Shown here: positions 1 to 6,690 of the stretch, piece by piece
Layout of the letters: every line of letters begins with the position of its first letter
Position numbering within the stretch: position 1 is the stretch's first letter
Source: Methanoregulaceae archaeon
GTDB taxonomy: Archaea > Halobacteriota > Methanomicrobia > Methanomicrobiales > Methanospirillaceae
DNA length: 13,618 nucleotides
Assembly: GCA_019695435.1 (NCBI GenBank)
Contig: JACTVF010000030.1
Span: 1-13,618 of the forward strand
Direction: 5' to 3'
Notes under the pieces: model-generated
The model's database searches: none
Seen by the model: the letters and a program-made list of their open reading frames with translations, nothing else
What the model was told of the DNA's origin: nothing
Position numbers and translations under genes: made by a program

Positions 1-1
1 C

Positions 2-1225
2 CGGGGGTACGTCGAGAACCTGCTCGCGAGCGGGGGACTGGAATCCGGTAGCCTGAAACTCTTCTATGCCGCGTGGTGCCTGCTCGAACTGGTGATCGTC
101 CTCGCCTTTTACTCGGACAACCTCGCGCTCTTCTGGATCTTTGCCGAGATGACGACGATCATCTCCGCGATGCTCGTTGCCATTCTCTCGGCAAAAGAGA
201 ACATTGACGCGGCGCTCAAGTACATCTTCGTCGCGTCAGTTGCGATGCTCTTTGCCTTTGTCGGGCTCATCTTCCTCTTTGAGATTGCGCGATCAACGCT
301 TGGCACCGGCACCCTGAACTGGACTGTCCTGATGCAGCACGCCTCCGCATTTCCCCCCGGGATGATGATCGCCGCATTCACGCTCATCTTTATCGGGTTT
401 GCTGCAAAGTCCGGCATCTTCCCGTTCCACACATGGCTTCCCGAAGCCCATGCAAAGGCGCCATCCGCGGTCAGTGCTGTCCTCTCCGGCGTGCTCTTAA
501 ACGTCGGAATCTACGGGATCATCCGGGTCTTCGCCATCGTGCACCAGAACCCTGCATTTACCACGGTCACCCCCCTGATCCTGCTCTTTGGCGTCCTTTC
601 TATCGCCATAGCCGCGATCTCCATGCTGCCGGAGAAGAACCTCAAGAAACTGATCGCATTTTCGAGCATCGAGAACATGGGTATCCTGCTTGTTGGCCTT
701 GCCGTTGCCACCCCGCTTGCGATCTTCTGGGTGATCTTCCATGTTATGGCGCACGCGTTCACGAAAGCCTCGCTCTTCTTCTCGGCCGGCATCCTGCACC
801 GGCAGTACAGGAGCCACCTCTCTGCCGACGCGCCCGATGATATCCACGACGTGTTCCGGTTCCAGCCGCTTGCCGCGTGGGGGATCATCCTCGGAGGACT
901 TGCGATCATCGGCATGCCGCCGTTCATGGTCTTCTTCTCAAAATTCTTCATCCTGCTCTCGCTGGGATCGCTTTCTCTCTGGGTACTTGCGCTCGTCCTT
1001 GTCCTCATATTTATTGCCACAGCCGCGATCGGATACTTTGTTATCACCACGTTTACCCGGGTGACCCCGTCGGGCGAACCGGTTGATTTCGTGGCCTACC
1101 AGACACCATTGAGCATGAAAGCGCCCATTGTGATCCTGCTTGCACTCATTCTCATTCTTGGCATCCTGTTCCCGGCCGGCGGGTGCACGTTTATTAACCA
1201 GATCGTAACGGAGTTGAGGTTCTAA
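2..1225 (+). CDS. Antiporter-like proton-channel subunit of a complex I / group 4 hydrogenase-related complex (HyfF/NuoM-like), 5' partial
   Basis: This reading frame is open from base 2, so the true start lies outside the window; a GTG at 92 is only an internal codon. About 407 residues are visible. They are very hydrophobic, with many membrane helices, and belong to the NuoL/M/N-MrpA/D proton channel family. The family core is clear: a helix with Glu (FWIFAEM, Glu codon 146-148) and the broken-helix region GFAAKSGIFPFHTWLPEAHA, whose Lys (codon 407-409) matches the essential TM7 Lys of NuoM. The following LLNVGIYG has Asn where NuoM has Lys, which I recall as usual in HyfF-type subunits. 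A later helix carries GMPPFMVFFSKF, with Lys where NuoM has Glu. The protein should sit in the cytoplasmic membrane and move protons or sodium ions. It abuts the large-subunit gene with no gap, so they are surely cotranscribed. The exact HyfF/HyfB/MrpD label is uncertain. Confidence 0.9.
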   Translation, partial: RGYVENLLASGGLESGSLKLFYAAWCLLELVIVLAFYSDNLALFWIFAEMTTIISAMLVAILSAKENIDAALKYIFVASVAMLFAFVGLIFLFEIARSTLGTGTLNWTVLMQHASAFPPGMMIAAFTLIFIGFAAKSGIFPFHTWLPEAHAKAPSAVSAVLSGVLLNVGIYGIIRVFAIVHQNPAFTTVTPLILLFGVLSIAIAAISMLPEKNLKKLIAFSSIENMGILLVGLAVATPLAIFWVIFHVMAHAFTKASLFFSAGILHRQYRSHLSADAPDDIHDVFRFQPLAAWGIILGGLAIIGMPPFMVFFSKFFILLSLGSLSLWVLALVLVLIFIATAAIGYFVITTFTRVTPSGEPVDFVAYQTPLSMKAPIVILLALILILGILFPAGGCTFINQIVTELRF

Positions 1226-2818
1226 ATGACCAGCCAGGTTTTACCGGACGATGATGCCGCAACCGGGGCGATCCGGGAGTTGTTCGGCGCTGCTGCGGTT
1301 CCTGCCCGGATCACGTACGGGTGCAACCGGGAATGTTCCGTCGACGTGAGCGAGCCGGAGTTCGCTCTGGCTATTCCCTATCTTGCCTCCCGCAAATTTG
1401 TTTTGATCGGTCTGTTCTGCGTCGAACGCTTCCGGGAGAGGGCAGGACATTCGCTCCTGTACGTATTCGAGCGAAAAGGCAGCCTCCTGATTCTTGTCCG
1501 GAATATCACGGATGCCCGGGCAACATCCATTGCCACGATCTTTCCCTCCGCCACATGGCCGGAGCGGGAATGCCGGGACGGGTTTGGGATCGAATTCGAT
1601 GGTGCGTTTGACACCCGGCGGCTCCTTCTGCACGAGTCCTACCCGGCAGGGTTCCACCCCCTGGAAAAATCGTTTTCAAATACACCGATCACGACAACCA
1701 CCATCAACGCCGCTGACGAGTACCCGTTCCGGAAGGTGACTGGTGAGGGGGTTTACCAGGTACCGGTCGGGCCGGTACATGCCGGCATCATCGAACCCGG
1801 CCACTTCCGGTTCAGCGTGATCGGGGAGACAGTCTTCAACCTTGAGATACGGTTGTTCTACACGCACCGGGGGATCGAGAAACTCGCGGAGGGAAAAGAT
1901 CCTCGTGACTGCCTGAAGATCGCAGAAGCGGTGAGTGGCGACGAATCAGTGGCAAACGCGACCGGGTTCTCTATGGCAGTCGAACGGCTCTCGGGGATTA
2001 CGGTGCCCGACCGTGCATGGTACCTGCGGACGATCCTCTGCGAATCCGAAAGGATCTGCTCGCATCTCGGCGACCTGGCAGGTATGCTCACCGATGTCGC
2101 GTTTCCCCTTGGCGCCAGCCAGTTTGCGGTGCTGCGCGAGGAACTGGTCCGCGAGAACGAGCGGCTCACCGGCTCCCGGTTCATGCGGGGCATGCTCTGC
2201 ATCGGCGGGGTCAACCGGGATATTTCCGCAGATGCTCTGGCAGAATTCAGGGATTTCCTCGTGCAGTTCAGGAAACAGTGTAAGGTCGGGCTTTCCATCG
2301 TGCTCTCGACACCTTCGGTGATCGACCGGTTCTCGCAGACCGGGATCATCAAAAAACCGTTGCTGCGCCCGCTCAATATCACCGGCCCGGCCGCACGTGC
2401 ATCGGGAGGTGCGGTGGATGTGCGGGTAAACCACCCGTACGGGATTTATGACCGTTTTTCCCCGGCACCCCACTTTCTCAGGGACGGCGACGTCCTTGCC
2501 CGTTTCACGGTGAAGGCTGCGGAGATCATGGACTCGCTCGACCTGATCAACCGGGTGATCGACGCGATGCCGGACGGAGCGATTACAAGTGACGAGCCGA
2601 TCCGGGAAGGCTGTGCGCTTGCACTTGTTGAATCCGCACGGGGACAGAACCTCTGCTGGGTATGGGTGCAGGAGGGGAAGATCAGCCGGTACAAGGTCAG
2701 GACTGCTTCGTACTGCAACTGGCTTGCCATCGAGCACGCGGTACCGGGGAACATCATCGCCGACTTCCCGGTCATCAACAAGAGCCTGAACCTGTCGTAT
2801 GCGGGGACAGATCTTTGA
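1226..2818 (+). CDS. Fused NuoC-NuoD / HycE-like large subunit lacking all NiFe-binding cysteines (Ehr type)
   Basis: The 530-residue protein has the two-part layout of HycE/HyfG. An N-terminal NuoC-like domain (about 1-150) ends in the family motif around FGIEFDGAFDTRRLLLHE (121-137). A NuoD / hydrogenase large-subunit domain (about 175-530) has GPVHAGIIEPGHFRF (182-196), THRGIEKLAE (213-222), SERICSHLGDLAG (274-286), GPAARASG (387-394) and the C-terminal YKVRTASYCNW (489-499). In true hydrogenases a CxxC near the N-terminus of this domain and a second near the C-terminus bind Ni and Fe. Here the aligned stretches read VSGDES (236-241) and LSYAGTD (523-529), giving Ser237, Glu240, Ser524 and Gly527, so no NiFe site can form. 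Such proteins resemble NuoD of complex I and the Ehr complexes. The start ATG follows the preceding TAA directly, with GAGGT at 1216-1220 as ribosome binding site. The frame is intact and motif-rich, so it is not an obvious pseudogene. Confidence 0.92.
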   Translation: MTSQVLPDDDAATGAIRELFGAAAVPARITYGCNRECSVDVSEPEFALAIPYLASRKFVLIGLFCVERFRERAGHSLLYVFERKGSLLILVRNITDARATSIATIFPSATWPERECRDGFGIEFDGAFDTRRLLLHESYPAGFHPLEKSFSNTPITTTTINAADEYPFRKVTGEGVYQVPVGPVHAGIIEPGHFRFSVIGETVFNLEIRLFYTHRGIEKLAEGKDPRDCLKIAEAVSGDESVANATGFSMAVERLSGITVPDRAWYLRTILCESERICSHLGDLAGMLTDVAFPLGASQFAVLREELVRENERLTGSRFMRGMLCIGGVNRDISADALAEFRDFLVQFRKQCKVGLSIVLSTPSVIDRFSQTGIIKKPLLRPLNITGPAARASGGAVDVRVNHPYGIYDRFSPAPHFLRDGDVLARFTVKAAEIMDSLDLINRVIDAMPDGAITSDEPIREGCALALVESARGQNLCWVWVQEGKISRYKVRTASYCNWLAIEHAVPGNIIADFPVINKSLNLSYAGTDL

Positions 2819-2829
2819 GGTGAGACAAG

Positions 2830-3348
2830 ATGGTAAACGCTTTTTCCTGTCTCTTAAAAAAGAAAGTAACCGAAACCCGCCCGTTACCCGAAGATGAGAT
2901 CGAGCAGCTCGGGAAGGAGATCAAACAAGAGATCGACACACGGTTCGGGCGCAGCCTTGCAATCCGTGAACTGGATGCAGGCAGCGACAACGCGGCCGAG
3001 ATCGAGATAAACAACCTCTCGAATGCATTCTACGATGTGGAACGCTTTGGCATCACGTTCGTTGCCTCTCCCCGGCATGCTGACATCCTGCTCGTGACAG
3101 GCGCAGTCACGCATAACATGGAAACTGCCGTCCGGAAAACCTGCGATGCGATGCCCTCCCCAAAATTTGTGGTGGCTGTCGGGGACGACGCCTGCGATGG
3201 CGGGATCTATGCAGGGACGTATGCAGTGTTTGGCGGGGCGGACACCATTTTACCGGTGGACCTGAAGATCCCCGGCAATCCTCCCACTCCCACGCAGATC
3301 CTTACCGGGCTGCTTGCCCTCATGCGTGCGGCCGGTAAAAAATCATAA
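2830..3348 (+). CDS. NuoB/HycG-like small subunit without canonical [4Fe-4S] ligands
   Basis: The protein (172 aa) is the 20-kDa small subunit of the complex I / group 4 hydrogenase family, which normally carries the proximal [4Fe-4S] cluster (N2 equivalent). Recognisable blocks are SLAIRELDAGS (42-52), IEINNLSNAFYDVERFGI (58-75), the well-kept VASPRHADILLVTGAVTHNM (78-97), VVAVGDDACDGGIYAG (114-129) and LPVDLKIPGNPPTPTQIL (141-158). Relatives read GSCNGCE, GDC and PGCPP at the ligand sites; here they read GSDNAAE, GDD and PGNPP, so the four ligands are Asp53, Ala56, Asp120 and Asn150. A single Cys122 lies two residues past the third position. Its start has a strong ribosome binding site, GAGGTGA at 2817-2823, overlapping the upstream stop, with 11 bases between the genes. 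No ferredoxin-like subunit gene follows, though hydrogenase operons often have one. Confidence 0.9.
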   Translation: MVNAFSCLLKKKVTETRPLPEDEIEQLGKEIKQEIDTRFGRSLAIRELDAGSDNAAEIEINNLSNAFYDVERFGITFVASPRHADILLVTGAVTHNMETAVRKTCDAMPSPKFVVAVGDDACDGGIYAGTYAVFGGADTILPVDLKIPGNPPTPTQILTGLLALMRAAGKKS

Positions 3349-3388
3349 ACAATCCCCTACCCCCGCATCACTCACGTATATCGGGAAC

Positions 3389-3398
3389 ACTTTATACC
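3389..3398 (+). promoter_or_regulatory. TATA box for a leaderless hydrolase transcript
   Basis: TTTATACC at 3391-3398 lies about 25-32 bases before the ATG at 3423. Archaeal transcription starts roughly 25 bases past the TATA centre, so the transcript should begin at or next to the ATG. No ribosome binding site is seen between box and start, which fits a leaderless mRNA. This marks the hydrolase as its own unit, separate from the membrane-complex operon. Confidence 0.6.
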
Positions 3399-3422
3399 GG
3401 CAAGCAGTAACCGGATACCTGT

Positions 3423-4214
3423 ATGAGCCCGGTTCGGAAATGGGGTGCAGGTCCCTACCCGGTAGCGGTTATTCACGGCGGCCCGGGTGCCCCGGGCGAG
3501 ATGGTAGCAGTGGCCCGGGAACTCTCCGCAGTCAAAGGGGTGCTTGAACCCTTTCAGACCGAGACCAGTCTTGAAGGGCAGATCCGGGAACTCAGGTCTG
3601 TGCTAGAGAAGGACGGCAGGGTACCGGTCACCCTTGTGGGCTTCTCCTGGGGGGCGTTTTTATCATGGATGGTTGCCGCCCGGTACCCAGCGCTCGTTGG
3701 CAAGCTGATCCTTGTGGGCTGTCCGCCCTTTGAAGAGCAGGACGCAGCAGCGATCACACAAACCCGGCTCGACCGGCTTACACCGGAGAATCACCGGGAA
3801 GCGGAGGCACTGCTGGAGCAGCTGGAGAAACCATTCGCTCTCGGGAAAGAAGGAGACAAGAATGCACTCCTAGCCCGGCTGGGGAACCTGCTTGCCCGGG
3901 CGGATACCTTTGACCCCCTGACCCCGGACGATAAATCGTTTTACTGCCAGTACGATGTTTTCCGGGGTGTCTGGGATGAAGCGTGCGAGCTCCGTCGTAA
4001 AAAGACGCTCCTGTATATGGCTCGGCAGATCACGTGTCCGGTGATTGCCATCCACGGGGATTATGACCCCCACCCGGCCCGGGGTGTGGAGCTTCCGCTC
4101 GAAAAGGAACTCAAAAACTTCCGGTTTGTTCTCCTGCAGAAATGCGGCCACCGGCCATGGATAGAACGCAACGCCGCTGAAGAGTTTTACCGGATCCTGG
4201 TGCAGGAAATCTAA
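3423..4214 (+). CDS. Alpha/beta hydrolase, proline-iminopeptidase-like (family S33)
   Basis: This 263-residue protein has all marks of an alpha/beta-hydrolase. The oxyanion loop HGGPG (18-22) is typical of proline iminopeptidases and relatives. The nucleophile elbow is GFSWG (73-77) with Ser75. The acid is probably Asp215 in IHGDYDPHPA, and the base His243 in KCGHRPW. A helical cap lies about residues 105-195. No signal peptide is present, so it should be cytoplasmic. It is somewhat shorter than typical proline iminopeptidases of about 310 residues. The substrate cannot be read from the sequence; a peptidase or small-molecule esterase are both possible. It appears to be transcribed as a leaderless single gene. 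Its stop codon (4212-4214) lies inside the left copy of the 9-bp direct repeat that flanks the adjacent fold-back element, so insertion left the C-terminus intact. Confidence 0.88.
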   Translation: MSPVRKWGAGPYPVAVIHGGPGAPGEMVAVARELSAVKGVLEPFQTETSLEGQIRELRSVLEKDGRVPVTLVGFSWGAFLSWMVAARYPALVGKLILVGCPPFEEQDAAAITQTRLDRLTPENHREAEALLEQLEKPFALGKEGDKNALLARLGNLLARADTFDPLTPDDKSFYCQYDVFRGVWDEACELRRKKTLLYMARQITCPVIAIHGDYDPHPARGVELPLEKELKNFRFVLLQKCGHRPWIERNAAEEFYRILVQEI

Positions 4215-4218
4215 AAAC
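4210..4218. repeat. Left copy of 9-bp direct repeat (probable target-site duplication)
   Basis: TCTAAAAAC here is repeated exactly at 4442-4450, on the other side of the fold-back element. The copy includes the TAA stop of the hydrolase gene. One extra T (4219) separates it from the left inverted terminus. Confidence 0.7.
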
Positions 4219-4441
4219 TGCTCTGTAGAAAATCTGTTTCATGAGATATTATTGCCGCCCCCCTTGCGCCTACCCTGCCCCCGTTGGGGGCGGGGGCGCA
4301 TGTGATGCCTCGGTATTACCTGTACAAAAATTTCCTGTGTTTTTTGCGTACAGGTAATACGACACTATCGCAACCGGGGCGCCCCAACGGCGGGGCGGAG
4401 CCTTTGGAGCGTCAAGTAATTCTTAATGATTTCAACAGAGC
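4219..4441. mobile_element. MITE-like fold-back element, non-coding, with terminal inverted repeats
   Basis: The whole space between two convergent genes is one large imperfect palindrome. The outer arms are GCTCTGTAGAAAATC (4220-4234) and GATTTCAACAGAGC (4428-4441), complementary except for one mismatch and one extra base. Middle arms are CCGTTGGGG (4281-4289) and CCCCAACGG (4382-4390). Inner arms are a perfect 13-bp pair, GTATTACCTGTAC (4313-4325) and GTACAGGTAATAC (4348-4360), around a 22-base loop. GC-rich self-complementary stretches lie at 4277-4291 and 4380-4397. A perfect 9-bp direct repeat flanks the element. No gene of its own is seen: the long plus-strand frame beginning here merely runs antisense through the neighbouring gene. 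Size, ends and flanking duplication fit a non-autonomous transposable element moved by a transposase encoded elsewhere. I cannot name the IS family. Confidence 0.72.
4313..4360. repeat. Perfect 13-bp inverted repeat at the core of the fold-back element
   Basis: Arms at 4313-4325 and 4348-4360 are exact reverse complements around an A/T-rich 22-base loop. In RNA from either strand this would be a stable hairpin; in DNA it could extrude as a cruciform. Because it sits between convergent genes it could also block read-through transcription. Confidence 0.8.
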
Positions 4442-4450
4442 TCTAAAAAC
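4442..4450. repeat. Right copy of 9-bp direct repeat (probable target-site duplication)
   Basis: TCTAAAAAC directly abuts the right terminus of the fold-back element, whose last base is 4441. On the minus strand it reads as GTTTTTAGA just downstream of the AIR-synthase-like gene, so its T run might also help end that transcript. Confidence 0.7.
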
Positions 4451-4490
4451 GAAAATATGTGCGCTGGTCTGGAGGACCGCCGCGCTTCAA

Positions 4491-5822
4491 TCAGTCGTCA
4501 CTTTTTTTCCTGAGCCGTTCAAGCACCCGCTTTTTCTTTGCGATGGCTGCTTCCGATGCCCGCAGGACGCCCTTTTTCATCTCCTCGAATGCCGGGACAT
4601 CGGTATCGACCACTTTTTTTACCGGGGTATACGCAGATTCCCGGAACCGGGGCTGAAAGTCAGATTCTTTCCCGTCCCTGACGAGCACCGATGCCGGTTT
4701 TCCCGCTTCCACGTACCCGATCTCCCGGCAGTTGACACCGGTCGACCGGATCACCCGGATAATCTCTGCGGCAGCGGACTGCGGCGCAACGACCAGGAGC
4801 GCATCGAGCGAGACACCGAGGAAATCGATCTCAAGCGCCTCCAGCATCTTTTGCACCCGTGGATTGTCAAGGGATCGTGTGTCTTCCTCCCGTACTACCA
4901 TCCGGCACCGGGCCGTTTCGGTCATCTCGAAGATGTCGCCCCGGAGCCCACCGTTTGTTACATCCGTCATCGCATGGATCTGATCAAAGACCGGGTTTTT
5001 GATCAGCGCCTCGCATGTAACGAGGAAGTTGAGGTTGATCGTCTCTTTCACGACGTCGGGGAACCCGGAATATATGGCCGCTGTCGCGATCGTCCCGCCG
5101 CCCGCACCCTCGGTCATCAGGATCACGTCGCCGGGCTGTGTCGATTTCCGGGCGGTCAGGTGGCGGGCCACGCCCACGCAGCCCACGCAGCCGGTCAGCC
5201 GGTTTCCAAGCACCATATCCCCTCCGATACGGAGTGTTGAACCGGTAACGAGCGGCACATCCATTGCCTCGCCGACCGTTGTGATCCCTGCGGTGTAATC
5301 GAATATTTTTGCCACGTCACCGTCATCGGCCACGTGGATATCGGAAAAGAGCATGACCGGCTTTGCCCCCATGACGTAGAGATCCCGCAGGGTCGCACGG
5401 GTCACGTGGAACCCGGCAAGGTACGGGTAATCCGAGAGCCGCGAGTGCATCCCGTCAACAGTACAGACGATATACTCCCCGCCGGCCCTGACCGCCCCGG
5501 CATCGTCCATCTCGTCTACCCCGACAGAAGCCTTGGTCTTACCGATGATCCGGGCAATCTCACGGTGGGCAAAAAAATCGCCTTTTCCCCGGGAACCGAC
5601 CCCGAACTGTCCCATTTTTACCCGTGCCGGCTCAAATGCAAAAAAGTCCCCGGACAACCCCTGCGTGTTTTTGACCTCTTCTACAACCGCCCGCGCAAAG
5701 GCTTCTGTGTACGCGAGGGGGGTATTCTTTATTTCCGTTATACGTCCGATAAGATTTTTTACGAGAATATCTTCATCCTCACCGGCCGCGAGATGCGTAC
5801 GGACGTATTCCTCAACATCCAT
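4491..5822 (-). CDS. AIR synthase-related protein (PurM/HypE-like fold), methanogen type
   Basis: The 443-residue protein belongs to the PurM/HypE/ThiL/SelD superfamily of ATP-using enzymes. The N-terminal AIRS domain (about 65-220) has VGVDEMDDAGAV (100-111), TVDGMHSRLSD (121-131) and LRDLYVMGAKPVMLFSDIHV (145-164). The C-terminal AIRS domain (about 230-385) has GDVILMTEGAGGGTIAT (231-247) and AMTDVTNGGLRGDIFEM (284-300). An extended N-terminus (about 1-60) and a basic, helical tail (415-443) go beyond the core. Proteins of about this size and layout are shared by methanogens and are often annotated as hydrogenase maturation factor HypE-like. True HypE ends in a Cys that carries the thiocyanate; this one ends KKSDD, so it cannot do that chemistry. 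Its real substrate is unknown. The start is set by a TATA box (5845-5852), implying a leaderless mRNA. It converges on the hydrolase across the fold-back element. Confidence 0.85.
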   Translation of the reverse strand: MDVEEYVRTHLAAGEDEDILVKNLIGRITEIKNTPLAYTEAFARAVVEEVKNTQGLSGDFFAFEPARVKMGQFGVGSRGKGDFFAHREIARIIGKTKASVGVDEMDDAGAVRAGGEYIVCTVDGMHSRLSDYPYLAGFHVTRATLRDLYVMGAKPVMLFSDIHVADDGDVAKIFDYTAGITTVGEAMDVPLVTGSTLRIGGDMVLGNRLTGCVGCVGVARHLTARKSTQPGDVILMTEGAGGGTIATAAIYSGFPDVVKETINLNFLVTCEALIKNPVFDQIHAMTDVTNGGLRGDIFEMTETARCRMVVREEDTRSLDNPRVQKMLEALEIDFLGVSLDALLVVAPQSAAAEIIRVIRSTGVNCREIGYVEAGKPASVLVRDGKESDFQPRFRESAYTPVKKVVDTDVPAFEEMKKGVLRASEAAIAKKKRVLERLRKKSDD

Positions 5823-5844
5823 GCATCCGTATTCGTGCCGGAGC

Positions 5845-5852
5845 CATAAATA
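5845..5852 (-). promoter_or_regulatory. TATA box for the AIR-synthase-like gene
   Basis: Minus-strand TATTTATG lies 23-30 bases before the ATG at 5822. This spacing predicts a transcript that begins at or beside the start codon, and no ribosome binding site is seen in between. Confidence 0.5.
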
Positions 5853-5883
5853 CCACAGGTATTTTTACGGCTGGAACAGGGTA

Positions 5884-6072
5884 CTAGCGGCGCAGGATAC
5901 CCGGCACGTCCGAGAAACTGTGAAGGGAGTCGTCAAACCTCTTTGCCTTCAAGAGGGAAAGTCCCTTGACAATCCCGGTCCTGACATCGTGAACATCGAT
6001 ATAATAGGCCTGATCAAATGTCCGGGCCGGCTTTTCCAGCCGCCCCAGTGCAAAGGAGGAATTGTTCAACAT
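5884..6072 (-). CDS. Small hypothetical protein or C-terminal gene remnant (62 aa)
   Basis: I do not recognise this ORF. It encodes a mixed-charge, soluble-looking peptide with a plausible globular composition (LGRLEKPARTFDQAYYIDVH, then VRTGIVKGLSLLKAKRF). It lies on the same strand as its neighbours, 49 bases after the YkgJ-type gene and 61 bases before the next gene. The start is unclear: a GTG (6075) and ATG (6072) are adjacent, and the GGGTG that could bind ribosomes overlaps the start. The frame stays open and protein-like upstream to a stop at 6127-6129 (reading RRYHDYRCRV before the ATG) without another good start. This suggests either a true small gene or the tail of a decayed longer gene. 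There are no cysteine motifs or membrane segments. Confidence 0.35.
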   Translation of the reverse strand: MLNNSSFALGRLEKPARTFDQAYYIDVHDVRTGIVKGLSLLKAKRFDDSLHSFSDVPGILRR

Positions 6073-6121
6073 CACCCTACATCGGTAATCGTGGTACCGT
6101 CTGAAAGCGCATGTTTTTTCT

Positions 6122-6592
6122 TCAGTTCACCCGGTACCCATGCTCGGTGAGATACACCTTCCGGCGTTCTTCAACATCAGGGAGAGATTCCGGGATATTT
6201 TTTTCTGCAGATTCCCAGATTGTGCGCAACACGGTATCCTCTGAGTGCAGGTTTAGGGTGCCGGTTACCGACCCCCGATGATTCCCCACGGGATCACTTA
6301 TCCGCATAATAACACAGCGATAAAATTTGCATTGTGCCGGACTGTCGATATGGATAGTGCATCGCAGGAGATTCCCCTCCGGACGGAGAAACCGGCAGGC
6401 ATGGGGATGCTCTTCCGGAAATGTGCGGTCGCAGAAGATCTCCCGTTTGTCCTCATCTATGTGGGCGGTGAACTGCGTACCGGTTGAGACAGATTCGCAG
6501 ACAAACTCAAACGGGCCAATCTGGTGATCTATAATGATATAGTCACCGAGGTACATGCAGCACGAGCCGCACTGCCGACAGGTAAAAGTCAT
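6122..6592 (-). CDS. YkgJ-family cysteine-cluster protein (CxxCxxCC)
   Basis: The protein (156 aa) starts MTFTCRQCGSCCMYLGDY; Cys5, Cys8, Cys11 and Cys12 form the CxxCxxCC motif of the YkgJ family, thought to bind zinc or an iron-sulfur cluster. More cysteines follow at 54, 66, 78, 88 and 93, the last four in a spread typical of the family (HACRFL, LRCTIH, AQCKFYRC). It is soluble and probably cytoplasmic. The exact biochemical role of the family is not settled. I chose the ATG at 6592 rather than the longer frame from 6682 because GAGGGTG (6596-6602) sits just before it, the CxxCxxCC block begins right after it as in relatives, and a TATA box at 6672-6680 overlaps the longer start. It follows the lipoprotein gene on the same strand but seems to have its own promoter. 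Confidence 0.8.
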   Translation of the reverse strand: MTFTCRQCGSCCMYLGDYIIIDHQIGPFEFVCESVSTGTQFTAHIDEDKREIFCDRTFPEEHPHACRFLRPEGNLLRCTIHIDSPAQCKFYRCVIMRISDPVGNHRGSVTGTLNLHSEDTVLRTIWESAEKNIPESLPDVEERRKVYLTEHGYRVN

Positions 6593-6671
6593 GTACACCC
6601 TCTTTTGTAACTTCCGGAAATATCCGTGAAACAGGTAGATACCGCATTTTAGTCTTTTTATGTTCTTTTCG

Positions 6672-6680
6672 CTTATATGC
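6672..6680 (-). promoter_or_regulatory. TATA box for the YkgJ-type gene
   Basis: Minus-strand GCATATAAG predicts a start near 6650 and a leader of about 55-60 bases carrying the ribosome binding site at 6596-6602. It argues against translation from 6682. Confidence 0.45.
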
Positions 6681-6690
6681 ACGGGAGCAC

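Noticed and set aside
92..94. GTG at 92 as the true start of the antiporter-like subunit
   Set aside because: The frame is open back to base 2, and the family has several more membrane helices upstream of this point.
4277..4397. CRISPR or replication-origin repeats
   Set aside because: There is one nested palindrome, not regularly spaced direct repeats, and no Cas, Orc1/Cdc6 or spacer-like pattern is nearby.
4284..5240. Long plus-strand frame of 318 codons
   Set aside because: It is antisense to the clear AIR-synthase-like gene, begins inside the fold-back element, and its translation is rich in Cys, His, Arg and Pro without any family motif.
6593..6682. 30-codon extension of the YkgJ-type protein
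   Set aside because: The TATA box overlaps its start, and GAGGGTG lies right before the shorter start, which opens directly into the CxxCxxCC block.
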